Notes: generated from the sequence alone by a model not told the origin. 64,000 nucleotides of DNA from Bacteroidales bacterium (GCA_017548125.1 JAFYNK010000021.1:41057-105056); one strand, 5' to 3'. Shown: positions 51,675-61,093, counted from the stretch's first letter. Numbers and translations: made by a program.

Positions 51675-53731
51675 TTATGATTAAAATGAAGAAGTTACAT
51701 ATTATATTATTGCTTGCACTGATGCCTTTTGTCGCAGTTTCACAAGAGGATGACATAAAATGGTATCTCAGTCTTCCGGAAATACCTATCTATGCTGAGC
51801 GACCAATTAAGGAAATCGGCGTTCAACAGACCAAGTTCGACTCGATAGTCCTGTGTGAGAATATCGCTCTTTCTGTCGCTGACGTTCTTACTTTCAACTC
51901 TTCAATATTTGTGAAGAATTACGGACGTGCGACATTATCTACTGTAGCGTTCCGTGGCACTTCGGCGTCTCATACTCAGGTGTCGTGGAACGGCATGAAG
52001 ATCAACAGTCCGATGCTTGGCATGACCGACTTTTCAATGATTCCGTCTTATTTTATTGACGATGCAGTCTTGCTGCACGGAACGTCATCTGTGAATGAGA
52101 CAGGCGGCGGTCTCGGAGGTTCAGTACGACTTTCAACAAAACCAGCAAAAAACGATGGACTGGGATTGCAGTACATACAAGGCATAGGCTCTTTCAAGAC
52201 CTTCGATGAGTTTTTGAGGTTGACGTACGGCAACGATCATTGGCAGACTTCAACGCGCGTCGTTTATTCCTCATCACCCAATGATTTTGAATATCGCAAT
52301 CACGACAAGAAGGAGAATATCTATGACGAAGATATGAATATCATCGGTCAATATTATCCTATAGAAAGAAATCGCAGCGGTGCGTTCAAGGATTTTCATT
52401 TCTTGCAAGAAGCATATTATGACACCAAGAAAGGCGACAGATTTGGTTTCAATGCCTGGTATATCAATTCAAACCGTGAACTGGCGATGCTCACTGTAGA
52501 TTACGGCGATGAGACGGAGTTCGAGAACCGACAGAAAGAAAATACTTTCCGTTCTGTCATGTCGTGGGATCATCTTAAAGAAAACTGGAAGATGGGAGCG
52601 AAGGCAGGTTATATTCATACCAAGATGAATTACGACTACAAACGCGACTTAGGCAATGGTGTCATGGCGCACATGATACAGTCGCGGAGCAAGATAAATA
52701 CGTTCTACGGAAATATTGAAGGTGAATATTATATAGGTAAGAAATGGCTGTTCACTGCCAGCGTGAATGCACATCAGCATTTTGTTGAGAGTCGCGATAA
52801 GAGCATCATACAGCAAGATGGAAATCAGGCGACGGTAGGTTATCGCAAAGGACGCGTCGAGCTGACCAATTCCGTTTCTGCAAAGTGGCGACCTATAGAC
52901 CGTCTCGGCATGTCTGTCGTGGTGCGCGAAGAACTCGTAGGCACTGAATGGTCGCCTGTCATACCAGCCTTTTTCATCGACGGCGTGATATCGAAGAGAG
53001 GCGATGTGGTGGCAAAGGCGTCAGTATCTCGTAACTATCGTTTCCCGACGCTCAACGACTTGTATTTCATGCCAGGAGGCAATCCCGACTTGAAGAAGGA
53101 GAGCGGCTGGACCTACGACGCAGGTTTTTCTTTTGCAGTAGGGAAGGAGGGACTATATTCGCTGAGCGGCTCCGCCAACTGGTTCGAGTCGTATATCCAT
53201 GACTGGATTATCTGGTTGCCTACGACAAAAGGATTCTTCTCGCCTGACAATATCAAAGACGTTCACGCTTACGGCATTGAGTTGAAAGGTGATCTTGATG
53301 TCGCCTTGTCGAAGGACTGGAATCTGAGTCTCGATGGAACCTTGTCGTGGACGCCGTCTATCAACGAGGGCGAACCTCGTTCTCCAGCTGATCAGTCAGT
53401 CGGAAAACAGCTGCCATACGTGCCAGAAGTGTCGTCATCGGTAACAGGACGTCTGTCGTGGAAGACATGGTCGTTCTTATATAAATGGTGCTATTACTCA
53501 GAAAGATTCACTATGTCATCCAACGACGTCACACTCACAGGCAAACTGCCAGAATATTTTATGAGCAATATTGCGTTAGAGAAAACCATGTCATATAAAT
53601 GGGCTGACATCTCTATCAAAGGAGCTGTCAACAACCTCTTCAACGAAGAATATCTATCTGTATTGTCGCGTCCTATGCCCGGAATAAATTTCGAGGTGTT
53701 CTTGGGAATAACGCCGAAATTTAGGAACTGA
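51671..53731 (+). CDS. btuB: BtuB-like TonB-dependent cobalamin receptor
   Basis: This 686-residue outer-membrane receptor has a signal peptide ending VAVSQ and a plug domain (residues 40-150, with LSVADVLTFNSSIFVKNYG, FRGTSASHTQVSWNGMKINS and GGGLGGSVRLST). A 22-strand-type barrel follows, with SRNYRFPTLNDLYFMPGGNP and GAVNNLFNEEYLSVLSRPMPG near the C-terminus. Context (riboswitch, BtuG-like partner) points to cobalamin import. The ATG at 51671 overlaps the BtuG-like stop (ATGA); ATGs at 51677 and 51686 are alternatives. The final codons (FRN then TGA) lie in an AGGAACTGAGG word repeat. No BtuCDF genes are in the window. Confidence 0.9.
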   Translation: MIMIKMKKLHIILLLALMPFVAVSQEDDIKWYLSLPEIPIYAERPIKEIGVQQTKFDSIVLCENIALSVADVLTFNSSIFVKNYGRATLSTVAFRGTSASHTQVSWNGMKINSPMLGMTDFSMIPSYFIDDAVLLHGTSSVNETGGGLGGSVRLSTKPAKNDGLGLQYIQGIGSFKTFDEFLRLTYGNDHWQTSTRVVYSSSPNDFEYRNHDKKENIYDEDMNIIGQYYPIERNRSGAFKDFHFLQEAYYDTKKGDRFGFNAWYINSNRELAMLTVDYGDETEFENRQKENTFRSVMSWDHLKENWKMGAKAGYIHTKMNYDYKRDLGNGVMAHMIQSRSKINTFYGNIEGEYYIGKKWLFTASVNAHQHFVESRDKSIIQQDGNQATVGYRKGRVELTNSVSAKWRPIDRLGMSVVVREELVGTEWSPVIPAFFIDGVISKRGDVVAKASVSRNYRFPTLNDLYFMPGGNPDLKKESGWTYDAGFSFAVGKEGLYSLSGSANWFESYIHDWIIWLPTTKGFFSPDNIKDVHAYGIELKGDLDVALSKDWNLSLDGTLSWTPSINEGEPRSPADQSVGKQLPYVPEVSSSVTGRLSWKTWSFLYKWCYYSERFTMSSNDVTLTGKLPEYFMSNIALEKTMSYKWADISIKGAVNNLFNEEYLSVLSRPMPGINFEVFLGITPKFRN

Positions 53732-53940
53732 GGAATTGGGGAATTGAGGAATTGAGGAACTGAGGAACTGAGGAATTGAGGAATTGAGGATTTGAGGAAC
53801 TGAGGAATTGAGGAATTGAGGAACTGAGGAATTGAGGAACTGAGGAATTGAGGAATTGAGGAACTGAGGAACTGAGGAACTGAGGAACTGAGGAACTGAG
53901 GAATTGATGAACTGAGGAATTGGGGAATTGAGGAATTTTA
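53714..53940 (+). repeat. AGGAATTGAGGAACTGAGG short-word repeat
   Basis: More than twenty copies of AGGAAYTGRGG-type 9-base words follow one another without spacers. The first copy supplies the stop of the receptor gene. Confidence 0.92.
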
Positions 53941-53959
53941 AAATCAGCTCCGAAGGAGC

Positions 53960-54070
53960 GAGACAGATATAGCGGTGGGCAACGCCCACTGTAAAGTGAG
54001 ACAGATATAGCGCTGGGCAACGCCCACTGTAAAGCGAGACAGATATAGCGGTGGGCAACGCCCACTGTAA
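53960..54070 (+). repeat. 38-bp tandem repeat, three copies, each with an inner hairpin
   Basis: The unit begins GAGACAGATATAGCG and contains GTGGGC-AAC-GCCCAC, then TGTAAAG. Copies start at 53960, 53998 and 54036 and differ by a few bases. Related single copies occur at about 41886-41925 and 54128-54165 (GGCGATGCC or GGCATCGCC cores). Confidence 0.88.
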
Positions 54071-54187
54071 CATGAATGGAAAATTATCCTGGATGTTTTT
54101 GCGAAAAACCTCTGGGATTTTTTATTATCCATATCTAAATCCATAAGGCGATGCCTTATCTATATTTGTTTCGCCCTTTCAGGGCTT

Positions 54188-54250
54188 TTTTTAGAACTCT
54201 AGAACTTTAAAATTCTAGAATTTTAGAGTTCTTTAATTCTAGAGTTCTCC
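54188..54250. repeat. AGAACTCTAGAA palindromic word repeat
   Basis: Words GAACTCTAGAACTTTAAAAT and ATTCTAGAATTTTAGAGTTC form a long inverted repeat; no gene is present. Confidence 0.75.
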
Positions 54251-54420
54251 CAATGCGTTAGGGATTGAAGCGGCATCCTTTGCGGAGCGTAGTGAAACGA
54301 AGCGGAGCAAAGATATAGCGGAAAGCCCGACGGCGATAGCCGTAACGCCCAAAGAAAGACAAATGGACAACAGACAGAGACTCCAAGTCGCCGAGACACC
54401 AAGACACCAAGTTCAAAGTT
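54251..54420. repeat. GCGGAGCGAAACGA and CACCAAGACACC word repeats before fhs
   Basis: The spacer holds AGCGTAGTGAAACGAAGCGG, a GGCGATAGCC hairpin, and GAGACTCCAAGTCGCCGAGA followed by ACCAAGACACCAAG. I see no gene in it. Confidence 0.65.
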
Positions 54421-54478
54421 TTGCGTTCTTAGTTAAAAAAAACTTTCGCCATTAGTCTTTTGTCATTAGTCTTTTTCG

Positions 54479-54486
54479 TATTTTTG
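54479..54486 (+). promoter_or_regulatory. Promoter -7 box of fhs
   Basis: TATTTTTG lies 42 bases before the fhs ATG, directly after a TTAGTCTTTTGTC word repeat. Confidence 0.55.
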
Positions 54487-54528
54487 TAAAATCAACAATC
54501 ACTATAATTAACTATAATATCTAGAAAT

Positions 54529-56196
54529 ATGAAATCAGACATTGAAATAGCAAGAGAGACATCTCTTAAAAGAATAGAGGACATCGCCAGCAGCATCGGC
54601 GTTCCTACAGATGAGATAAATAACTACGGTAAATACATTGCCAAACTTCCTCTTTCTCTTATTGATGAGGAGAAGATAAAGAAAAGCAACCTTATCCTCG
54701 TCACTGCCATCACACCGACAAAGGCTGGTATCGGCAAGACGACAGTCTCCATCGGCCTCTCGTTGGGACTTAACAGAATAGGAAAGAAAGCAGTCGTCGC
54801 ATTGCGTGAACCATCTCTCGGTCCATGTTTCGGCATGAAAGGCGGCGCTGCCGGCGGCGGTTACTCACAGGTGCTGCCAATGGAAAACATCAACCTTCAC
54901 TTCACTGGCGACTTCCACGCAATAACATCAGCGCACAATATGATTACAGCGCTGCTCGACAACTACATATATCATAACAGAAAGACTGGTCTCGCACTCA
55001 AGGAAGTTAAGTGGAAACGTGTACTCGACGTCAACGACAGAAGTCTCCGCAACGTCATCACCGGTCTCGGCGGCTCTGCCAACGGTCTCCCTACAGAAAG
55101 CGGATTCGACATCACTCCGGCATCAGAGATTATGGCGATACTCTGTCTCTCAAAAGACCTCGACGACCTCAAACGCCGCGTGGGTAACATACTTTTAGGT
55201 TATACCTTCGACGACCAGCCTCTGACAGTCAACGACCTCGGCATCGCCGGCGCTATCACAGTGCTCCTGAAAGATGCGATACAGCCTAACCTCGTGCAGA
55301 CAACAGAAAACACCGCTGCCTTGGTCCATGGCGGTCCTTTCGCTAACATCGCGCACGGATGTAACTCTATCATCGCTACTAAAATGGCGCTCAGCTACGG
55401 CGACTATGTGATAACGGAAGCTGGTTTCGGCGCTGACCTCGGCGCAGAGAAATTCTTCGACATCAAATGCCGTAAGGCTGGCCTCTCTCCAAAACTTACT
55501 GTCATCGTAGCAACGGCGCAGAGTCTGAAACTCCACGGCGGCGTCCCTGAAGATAAAATCAAAGAACAAAATATCGAAGGATTGAAGAACGGCCTCCAAA
55601 ACCTTGACAAACACATAGAGAACATAAAACGCTTCGGACAAAATGTCATAGTCACATTCAACAGATTCGCTAGCGATACCGACGAAGAGATCGCTTTGGT
55701 CGCTGAGCACTGCCGCGAAATGGGAGTGGGATTCTGCATGAACAACGTCTTCGCCGACGGCGGCAAAGGTGGCGAAGAACTCGCAAGACTCGTCGTCGAG
55801 ACAATAGAAAAAGCACCTTCAGAACCTCTTAAGTTCATCTACGAAAACGAGGACTCGGTACGCACCAAGATCGATAAAGTGGCTAAGCAAATATACGGCG
55901 CAAAAGACATCGCTTATTCAATTATTGCTCTCAAGAAAATCAAACAGATAGAGTCGTTGGGCATCTCGCATTATCCAATATGCATCGCAAAGACACAGTA
56001 TTCATTCTCTGCAGATCCAAAAGCATACGGCGTTGCTAAGAACTTCGACCTCAACGTCCGCGACATAATCATCAACAACGGCGCAGAGATGATCGTGGTC
56101 ATCATGGGCGACATCATGCGTATGCCAGGATTGCCTAAAGACCCTCAAGCTCGTAATATTGACATCGTCAATGGTAATATTGAAGGATTGAGTTAA
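54529..56196 (+). CDS. fhs: Formate--tetrahydrofolate ligase
   Basis: Fhs uses ATP to make 10-formyltetrahydrofolate from formate. The 555-residue protein has the P-loop-like [11 protein letters not shown] (residues 62-72), the family signature [21 protein letters not shown] (split here for length), [14 protein letters not shown], and the C-terminal [15 protein letters not shown]. Length is normal for the family. It probably links formate and glycine-derived one-carbon units to folate together with the glycine cleavage system. Single-gene unit with its own promoter and terminator. Confidence 0.98.
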   Translation: MKSDIEIARETSLKRIEDIASSIGVPTDEINNYGKYIAKLPLSLIDEEKIKKSNLILVTAITPTKAGIGKTTVSIGLSLGLNRIGKKAVVALREPSLGPCFGMKGGAAGGGYSQVLPMENINLHFTGDFHAITSAHNMITALLDNYIYHNRKTGLALKEVKWKRVLDVNDRSLRNVITGLGGSANGLPTESGFDITPASEIMAILCLSKDLDDLKRRVGNILLGYTFDDQPLTVNDLGIAGAITVLLKDAIQPNLVQTTENTAALVHGGPFANIAHGCNSIIATKMALSYGDYVITEAGFGADLGAEKFFDIKCRKAGLSPKLTVIVATAQSLKLHGGVPEDKIKEQNIEGLKNGLQNLDKHIENIKRFGQNVIVTFNRFASDTDEEIALVAEHCREMGVGFCMNNVFADGGKGGEELARLVVETIEKAPSEPLKFIYENEDSVRTKIDKVAKQIYGAKDIAYSIIALKKIKQIESLGISHYPICIAKTQYSFSADPKAYGVAKNFDLNVRDIIINNGAEMIVVIMGDIMRMPGLPKDPQARNIDIVNGNIEGLS

Positions 56197-56223
56197 AATT
56201 GAAAATTGAAAGTTGAAAATTTG

Positions 56224-56280
56224 TAGAGACGTATCACACGACATAAATAAAATAAAAAATATGTCGTTGATGCGTCTCTC
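56224..56280 (+). terminator. Terminator of fhs
   Basis: AGAGACGTATCA / TGATGCGTCTCT and ACGACATA / TATGTCGT form a long stem, followed by a T-rich run. The outer arm is the same as in the terminator at 30942. Confidence 0.85.
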
Positions 56281-56290
56281 TTTTTATGCA

Positions 56291-56965
56291 TTATGAATTC
56301 AATGAATTCTTCTTCCTAAGAAACGCGATTAAAGCGTACGCCAATGGTGTTCCGAACAGCGCTTCGATGACTATTTTTATGATGTATTGCGATAATATCA
56401 TCAGCAATATGTCGTGAGTGGTCAGCGTGCCGAGGAATGCTATAAGTACAAATGGCACAGTGTCAAAAATATAACCGATGATGGAACTTCCTATCGTGCG
56501 GAACCACAGATGCTTGCCGTTGGTTAGTTTCTTCATCTTATCCATGATCCAGGCGTTGGAAATCTCTCCAAGAAGAAATCCTATGAGAGAGGCGATGACA
56601 ATGCGAGGCACATAACTGAAAATCGTGTTGTACGCGTTGGATGTGGTGTCGAGATATTCTGGCGAAGGAAGCCATACGCCAATCTGTGTGCATATCACGA
56701 CAAACACGTTACACAGAAATGCAAGTATGATGGTTTTTCTTGCTACACGGTATCCCCAAATCTCTGTCAGAACGTCGCCTAACATATACGCTAATGGGAA
56801 GGTGATGGTGCCTGCGTCAAAATAAAATAATCCGAATACTCCAATGACTTTGACAGCCATTATGTTGGAGACGATGTAACATACAGTGAAAAACACTGCA
56901 ATGATTGTAAAAGTGTCAATCTTGTTAGATCGGTTTTTTAAAGGGTTTTCCGAGACCTTGTTCAT
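56291..56965 (-). CDS. Queuosine-precursor-type transporter (VUT/YhhQ family)
   Basis: This 224-residue protein has six hydrophobic segments and matches the VUT/YhhQ family, which imports queuosine precursors such as preQ0 and preQ1. Family features are VFGLFYFDAGTITFPLAYML near residue 50, LTEIWGYRVARKTI, LLGEISNAWIMDKMK and RTIGSSIIGYIFDTVPFV. The substrate is inferred from the family; no queuosine genes or riboswitch are nearby. The upstream spacer is a palindromic TTAAACC word repeat. Confidence 0.9.
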   Translation of the reverse strand: MNKVSENPLKNRSNKIDTFTIIAVFFTVCYIVSNIMAVKVIGVFGLFYFDAGTITFPLAYMLGDVLTEIWGYRVARKTIILAFLCNVFVVICTQIGVWLPSPEYLDTTSNAYNTIFSYVPRIVIASLIGFLLGEISNAWIMDKMKKLTNGKHLWFRTIGSSIIGYIFDTVPFVLIAFLGTLTTHDILLMILSQYIIKIVIEALFGTPLAYALIAFLRKKNSLNS

Positions 56966-56971
56966 ATTTTT

Positions 56972-57090
56972 TTTTAAGTTTAAAGTTTAAGGTTTATAGT
57001 AGTTTTGAAGTTTATAGTTTTAAGTTTTAAAGTTTATCGATCCACCTTAAACCTTAAACCTTAAGCCTTAAGCCTTAAACCTTAAACCAG
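56972..57090. repeat. AAGTTTAAAGTTTAAGG / CCTTAAACCTTAAACC palindromic repeat
   Basis: The left half is written in AAGTTTAAAG words and the right half in the complementary CCTTAAACC words, giving a long imperfect hairpin between two minus-strand genes. Confidence 0.85.
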
Positions 57091-57102
57091 TTTATTCAAT
57101 TT

Positions 57103-57777
57103 TCAACTCCCCAAGTTTGGCCATACAAAATGAGAGTTGATAGATTCGCCTCCATCTACGATGATGCTTTGTCCGGTGCAGAATGTATTTGTCACTGTCA
57201 GGAAGTAAGCCCACTTAGCTATTTCCAGAGGTGTCGCCCATTTTTTTAGCGGCGTCTGTTGCATGATTTCGTCCCATAGCTTCGGGTCGTTGACGACGCA
57301 GTCGTTGAGAGGTGTCAGCACGCCTCCAGGGTCGAGGCTGTTGCATGTCGCGCCAAATGCTGCCACACGCAGAGCGACGTTCTTGGTATATGCGATGATG
57401 CCGCCTTTGCTGGCGCAGTATTCTGGAAATTCAGAGCCGGTGTGTCCGCTTGCAGAACCGATGTTCAGGATAGAACGTATGTGTTTTTGTATGCCATATT
57501 TCTCTGTTATCTTTATCAAAGCCTTGAGGTTGACGTCGATGTCGTTTTCATTCTGAGTGCCGGCATTGTTTATCAATATCTCAACATCGTCTATCTCTGG
57601 AAGATTTTCGTAATCACATATATCACATTGATGATGTGAATATCTGCTGTTGCTGATTGAAGGCTTTTGTCTGTCTATGCCTATAACGCGGTGTCCCATC
57701 TCGAGGAAATATTCGGCTATAGCTTTCCCGATGCCTTGAGATGTTCCTGTAATCAGCACTTTAATATCTTGGTTCAT
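57103..57777 (-). CDS. SDR family oxidoreductase
   Basis: This 224-residue short-chain dehydrogenase/reductase has the nucleotide site ITGTSQGIGKAIAE, LINNAGTQ, the catalytic Ser (NIGSASGHTGSE) and Tyr-Lys pair (YCASKGG). The C-terminal FCTGQSIIVDGG is typical of classical SDRs. The substrate cannot be told. The ATG at 57777 is preferred because a -7 box at 57806-57813 sits directly before the earlier ATG at 57804. Confidence 0.92.
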   Translation of the reverse strand: MNQDIKVLITGTSQGIGKAIAEYFLEMGHRVIGIDRQKPSISNSRYSHHQCDICDYENLPEIDDVEILINNAGTQNENDIDVNLKALIKITEKYGIQKHIRSILNIGSASGHTGSEFPEYCASKGGIIAYTKNVALRVAAFGATCNSLDPGGVLTPLNDCVVNDPKLWDEIMQQTPLKKWATPLEIAKWAYFLTVTNTFCTGQSIIVDGGESINSHFVWPNLGS

Positions 57778-57805
57778 AATTATAGTCTTGAATGAAAACT
57801 TCATG

Positions 57806-57813
57806 CAAAGATA
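57806..57813 (-). promoter_or_regulatory. Promoter -7 box of the SDR gene
   Basis: The minus-strand sequence TATCTTTG lies 29 bases before the ATG at 57777. Confidence 0.6.
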
Positions 57814-57820
57814 TAAAATC

Positions 57821-58327
57821 TTAACATTCTAAACAGCAAATTTCTCCTTGCAGTGATTTTGGTACGTCGATGACACGTTGGTTACGGCTGCCGCGGAAAT
57901 GTAATGAAAGGTCACGTTCTGATTCAACGAAACGTCCGTCAACGATGACATCGCATAACTCTACTAATTTACGACGAACCGGATGTTGCAGCAAGTCTTC
58001 GAAGTTATATCCAGTGTAGCACCAGATGTTTTTGTCGGTATTGTTTTTAATCATCAGTGCCAATTCGATGAAACCTTCAGGGTGTAGCATAGGGTCGCCG
58101 CCTGTGAATGTCACATTCATGTCGGCATCGACGATGTCTTTAAATAAATCTTCGACGCGTATTGGCTCGCCTCCTTTTTCATCCCACGACTGTGGGTTAT
58201 GACAGCCTAGGCAATGGTTTTGGCACCCTGCACAATAGAGCGAGGTGCGAAGACCGATGCCGTCAACGGATGTTCCGTATTTGATATCTAAGATACGGAT
58301 AGTATTATTTGTGGATAACTCTGTCAT
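57821..58327 (-). CDS. nrdG: Anaerobic ribonucleotide reductase activating protein NrdG
   Basis: NrdG is the radical-SAM enzyme that installs the glycyl radical on NrdD. The 168-residue protein has the iron-sulphur motif C35-x3-C39-x2-C42 (GCQNHCLGCHNP), the SAM-binding VTFTGGDPMLHP and the late DVIVDGRFVE. It overlaps the 3' end of nrdD by 23 bases and is co-transcribed with it. Confidence 0.97.
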   Translation of the reverse strand: MTELSTNNTIRILDIKYGTSVDGIGLRTSLYCAGCQNHCLGCHNPQSWDEKGGEPIRVEDLFKDIVDADMNVTFTGGDPMLHPEGFIELALMIKNNTDKNIWCYTGYNFEDLLQHPVRRKLVELCDVIVDGRFVESERDLSLHFRGSRNQRVIDVPKSLQGEICCLEC

Positions 58328-60512
58328 TCAGTTCTGCCAATTTAGCTTTGTTCCAGCGTTCTGTTGTTCCTACGAGATAACCTGTAATACGTTGCAATTT
58401 ATCAATGTTATCGTTGCCACATCTTGGACATTTGTCTAACTCTTGTTGAGCGTCTTCATAACCGCACTTCATGCAGCGGTTGCGATTGTGGTTCACAGAG
58501 CAGTAGCCGATATTGTTTTTATCCATCAGATCGACGATGTCCATTATCGCTTGAGGGTTATGTGTTGCATCACCGTCTATTTCGATGTAGAAGATGTGTC
58601 CGCCTCTTGTCAAGTCGTGATATGGAGCTTCTATTTCAGCCTTATGCTTTGGAGAGCATTTATAATATACAGGAATATGATTAGAGTTTGTATAATATTC
58701 TTTATCGGTGACGCCTGGAATCTCTCCATATTTCTTACGGTCTATGCGAGTGAATTTTCCTGACAAGCCTTCAGCTGGTGTTGCCAATACGCTGAAGTTA
58801 TGCTGGTAACGTTCAGAGAATTCGTTGACTCTGTCGCGCATATATGTGACAATACGTAAGCCGAGTTCTTGAGCTTCTTCGCTTTCTCCGTGATGTTTTC
58901 CTATCAATGCTATCAGGCATTCGGCGAGACCTATGAAGCCAATGCCGAGTGTTCCTTGGTTGATGACGCGTTCTATGGTGTCGTTAGGTTTAAGGCTTTC
59001 GCATCCCGACCAAAGAGCCGACATCAGCAATGGGAACTGTTTTGCGAGAGCGGTCTTCTGGAAGTTATATCTGTTGCAAAGTTGTTTAGCAGTGATTTCC
59101 AATAACTCGTCGAGTTTTGAGAAGAAGAGTTCAATACGACGTGATTTGTCATCTTCGCCCATACATTCTATTGCCAGTCGCACTATGTTTATTGTTGAGA
59201 ATGACAAGTTGCCGCGTGCTATAGAAGTCTTTTCACCGAAGCGGTTTTCGAAAACGCGAGTTCTGCAACCCATGGTAGCGACTTCATATTGGTAGCGTTT
59301 AGGGTCGTTTTCGTTCCACTTTTCGTGTTGGTTGAATGTCGCGTCGAGGTTTACGAAGTTAGGGAAGAAGCGGCGAGCTGCAACTTTACATGCAAATTGA
59401 TAGAGGTCGTAGTTTCTGTCGCTAGGGAGGTAACTGACGCCACGTTTCTTTTTCCATATCTGGATAGGGAAGATGGCTGTAGAACCTTTGCCGACGCCTT
59501 CGTATGTAGATTGCAGTAATTCTCTGATGATGCAGCGACCTTCAGCTGATGTGTCAGTGCCGTAGTTGATAGATGAGAAGACAACCTGGTTGCCGCCGCG
59601 TGAATGTATGGTGTTCATGTTATGGATGAACGCTTCCATCGACTGATGTACTCTGTTGATGGTGCGGTTTATGGCGTGTTGTCTTAATCTTTCGTCACCT
59701 TGTAGAAGGTCGAGATCTTGATACAGATAATCTTCAATTTCAATGTCGTATAAATGCTTCAGATCGAAGCCTGTGAGTTCTTCTATTGTCTTCACTTCTT
59801 CGATGAAACTGCGGCGTACGTATGGAGCAAGGTAAAAGTCGAAAGCAGGAATCGCCTGACCTCCGTGCATCTCGTTCTGTACGGTCTCCATTGAGATGCA
59901 AGCCATGAAAGACGCTGTCTCGATACGTTTTGTTGGGCGGCTCTCGCCATGTCCAGCCTCGAAACCGTTTTCAAGTATCTTGTCCAATGGATGTTGTATG
60001 CAAGTGAGAGATTTGGTAGGATAGTAGTCCTTGTCGTGAATGTGGAGGTAGTTGCCTCTCACAGCCCATAATGTCTCTTCTGCGAGAAGATAGTCGTCAA
60101 CGAAAGGCTTTGTCGTCTCTGAAGCGAACTTCATCATCATGCCAGCAGGAGTGTCGGCATTCATGTTGGCGTTTTCGCGTGTTATGTCGTTAGATTTAGC
60201 CTCGACGATTTCCAAGAACATCTCACGTGTCTTTGCCTTACGCGCAATGCTTCTCTTGTCGCGATAGGCGATATAACTCTTGGCAACTTCCTTGCGAGGA
60301 GATGCCATGAGTTCCATTTCCACCATGTCTTGAATCTCTTCAACTGTTGATTGTTCTTTTCCGCGGAACTCTATGCGGTCAACGATTTTATATACGAGAA
60401 CATCATCTTCGCCAGCATCTGTCGTAAGCATCGCTTTACGAATTGCAGCGGCGATTTTTTCTCTGTTAAAGCCAACAATACGGCCATCTCTTTTAACAAC
60501 TGTATGTATCAT
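58305..60512 (-). CDS. nrdD: Anaerobic ribonucleoside-triphosphate reductase NrdD
   Basis: NrdD is the oxygen-sensitive class III reductase that makes deoxynucleotides. The 735-residue protein has an N-terminal ATP cone (VVKRDGRIVGFNREKIAAAI), the glycyl-radical core, a C-terminal zinc site (CMKCGY and CPRCGN), and the radical glycine Gly711 (RITGYLVGT). The ATG at 60512 is the usual start; the open frame extends a further 29 codons upstream without support. A cobalamin riboswitch lies in its leader, so expression is expected to fall when B12 is available. Confidence 0.97.
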   Translation of the reverse strand: MIHTVVKRDGRIVGFNREKIAAAIRKAMLTTDAGEDDVLVYKIVDRIEFRGKEQSTVEEIQDMVEMELMASPRKEVAKSYIAYRDKRSIARKAKTREMFLEIVEAKSNDITRENANMNADTPAGMMMKFASETTKPFVDDYLLAEETLWAVRGNYLHIHDKDYYPTKSLTCIQHPLDKILENGFEAGHGESRPTKRIETASFMACISMETVQNEMHGGQAIPAFDFYLAPYVRRSFIEEVKTIEELTGFDLKHLYDIEIEDYLYQDLDLLQGDERLRQHAINRTINRVHQSMEAFIHNMNTIHSRGGNQVVFSSINYGTDTSAEGRCIIRELLQSTYEGVGKGSTAIFPIQIWKKKRGVSYLPSDRNYDLYQFACKVAARRFFPNFVNLDATFNQHEKWNENDPKRYQYEVATMGCRTRVFENRFGEKTSIARGNLSFSTINIVRLAIECMGEDDKSRRIELFFSKLDELLEITAKQLCNRYNFQKTALAKQFPLLMSALWSGCESLKPNDTIERVINQGTLGIGFIGLAECLIALIGKHHGESEEAQELGLRIVTYMRDRVNEFSERYQHNFSVLATPAEGLSGKFTRIDRKKYGEIPGVTDKEYYTNSNHIPVYYKCSPKHKAEIEAPYHDLTRGGHIFYIEIDGDATHNPQAIMDIVDLMDKNNIGYCSVNHNRNRCMKCGYEDAQQELDKCPRCGNDNIDKLQRITGYLVGTTERWNKAKLAELNDRVIHK

Positions 60513-60627
60513 AACTATATAATAATCTTGTGATAACGATACTCGCGGGGAAAGGATGAAATGCTGTGCTATACAGATTTTATCATGACACTCTATCACC
60601 CGAAAGCATCAAATAATATGTAAACAA

Positions 60628-60800
60628 AGGCAGGTCTTCTGACTTGTTTCGTCCGTGCGGCCTTCCCGCTAAATCAGCAGTGACCATCAAGAATGCACGG
60701 AGTGTCTAAGAAACTCACAGCTACGGGTATAGTCTCGGATTTACACCGAAGTTCCCTTTTCATTCCTAGTGAATTGTGCCACGTTGAAAACCTTCATTCG
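60628..60800 (-). promoter_or_regulatory. Adenosylcobalamin riboswitch before nrdDG
   Basis: On the minus strand the conserved blocks are GAAAAGGGAACTTCGGTGTA, AATCCGAGAC, GTAGCTGTGAGTTTC, TCACTGC with GCGGGAAGGCC, and AAGTCAGAAGACCTGCC at 60630-60646. It ends about 115 bases before the nrdD ATG and resembles the riboswitch at 46.4 kb in core but not in peripheral stems. Confidence 0.93.
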
Positions 60801-60805
60801 GGTAG

Positions 60806-60813
60806 CAAAATTA
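60806..60813 (-). promoter_or_regulatory. Promoter -7 box of the riboswitch-nrdDG transcript
   Basis: The minus-strand sequence TAATTTTG lies directly before the riboswitch. Confidence 0.6.
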
Positions 60814-60879
60814 TGAAAAAAATATCAACACCAAAAGCGAATTTATGAAAATATTTTCAACATGATTTTAACATTATAG

Positions 60880-61010
60880 TGGAGAGTTGAGAGCGTAGAG
60901 TTGAGAGTGTTTTAAGTGGAAATTTTATGCTGTAAAGTAGAGTAGAGGTTCAAAGTTCAATGGCTCAAAAAAAATAATTCCTCATTCCTAATTCCACATT
61001 CCTAATTTTT
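60880..61010. repeat. GAGAGTTGAGAG / CATTCCTAATTCC word repeats
   Basis: Words GTGGAGAGTTGAGAGCG, GTTCAAAGTTCAATGGC and ATTCCTAATTCCACATTCC repeat imperfectly. The last is the reverse of the AGGAATT family. No gene seen. Confidence 0.7.
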
Positions 61011-61012
61011 CC

Positions 61013-61020
61013 TACCTTTG
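61013..61020 (+). promoter_or_regulatory. Promoter -7 box of the MORN gene
   Basis: TACCTTTG lies 81 bases before the ATG, so the duplicated leader element at 61040 would be transcribed. Confidence 0.55.
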
Positions 61021-61039
61021 TAAATATAAATAAATGGCA

Positions 61040-61093
61040 AAAGACAAAAGGCTAATGGCGAAAGTTTTGGACAAAGTCTGTTGACATAAAAAA
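61040..61093 (+). repeat. 54-bp leader repeat, copy 1
   Basis: This segment (AAAGACAAAAGGCTAATGGC through GTTGACATAAAAAA) is repeated at 62130-62183 with one difference, and in both places it ends 5-8 bases before a start codon. Confidence 0.92.

Noticed and set aside
53714-54070. CRISPR array
   Set aside because: The words are contiguous without unique spacers, the 38-bp units are head to tail, and there are no cas genes.
53654-54144. Minus-strand open frames with SSVPQFLNSS-type repeats
   Set aside because: They are translations of the AGGAATTGAGG array and the 38-bp units, with no start context or domain.
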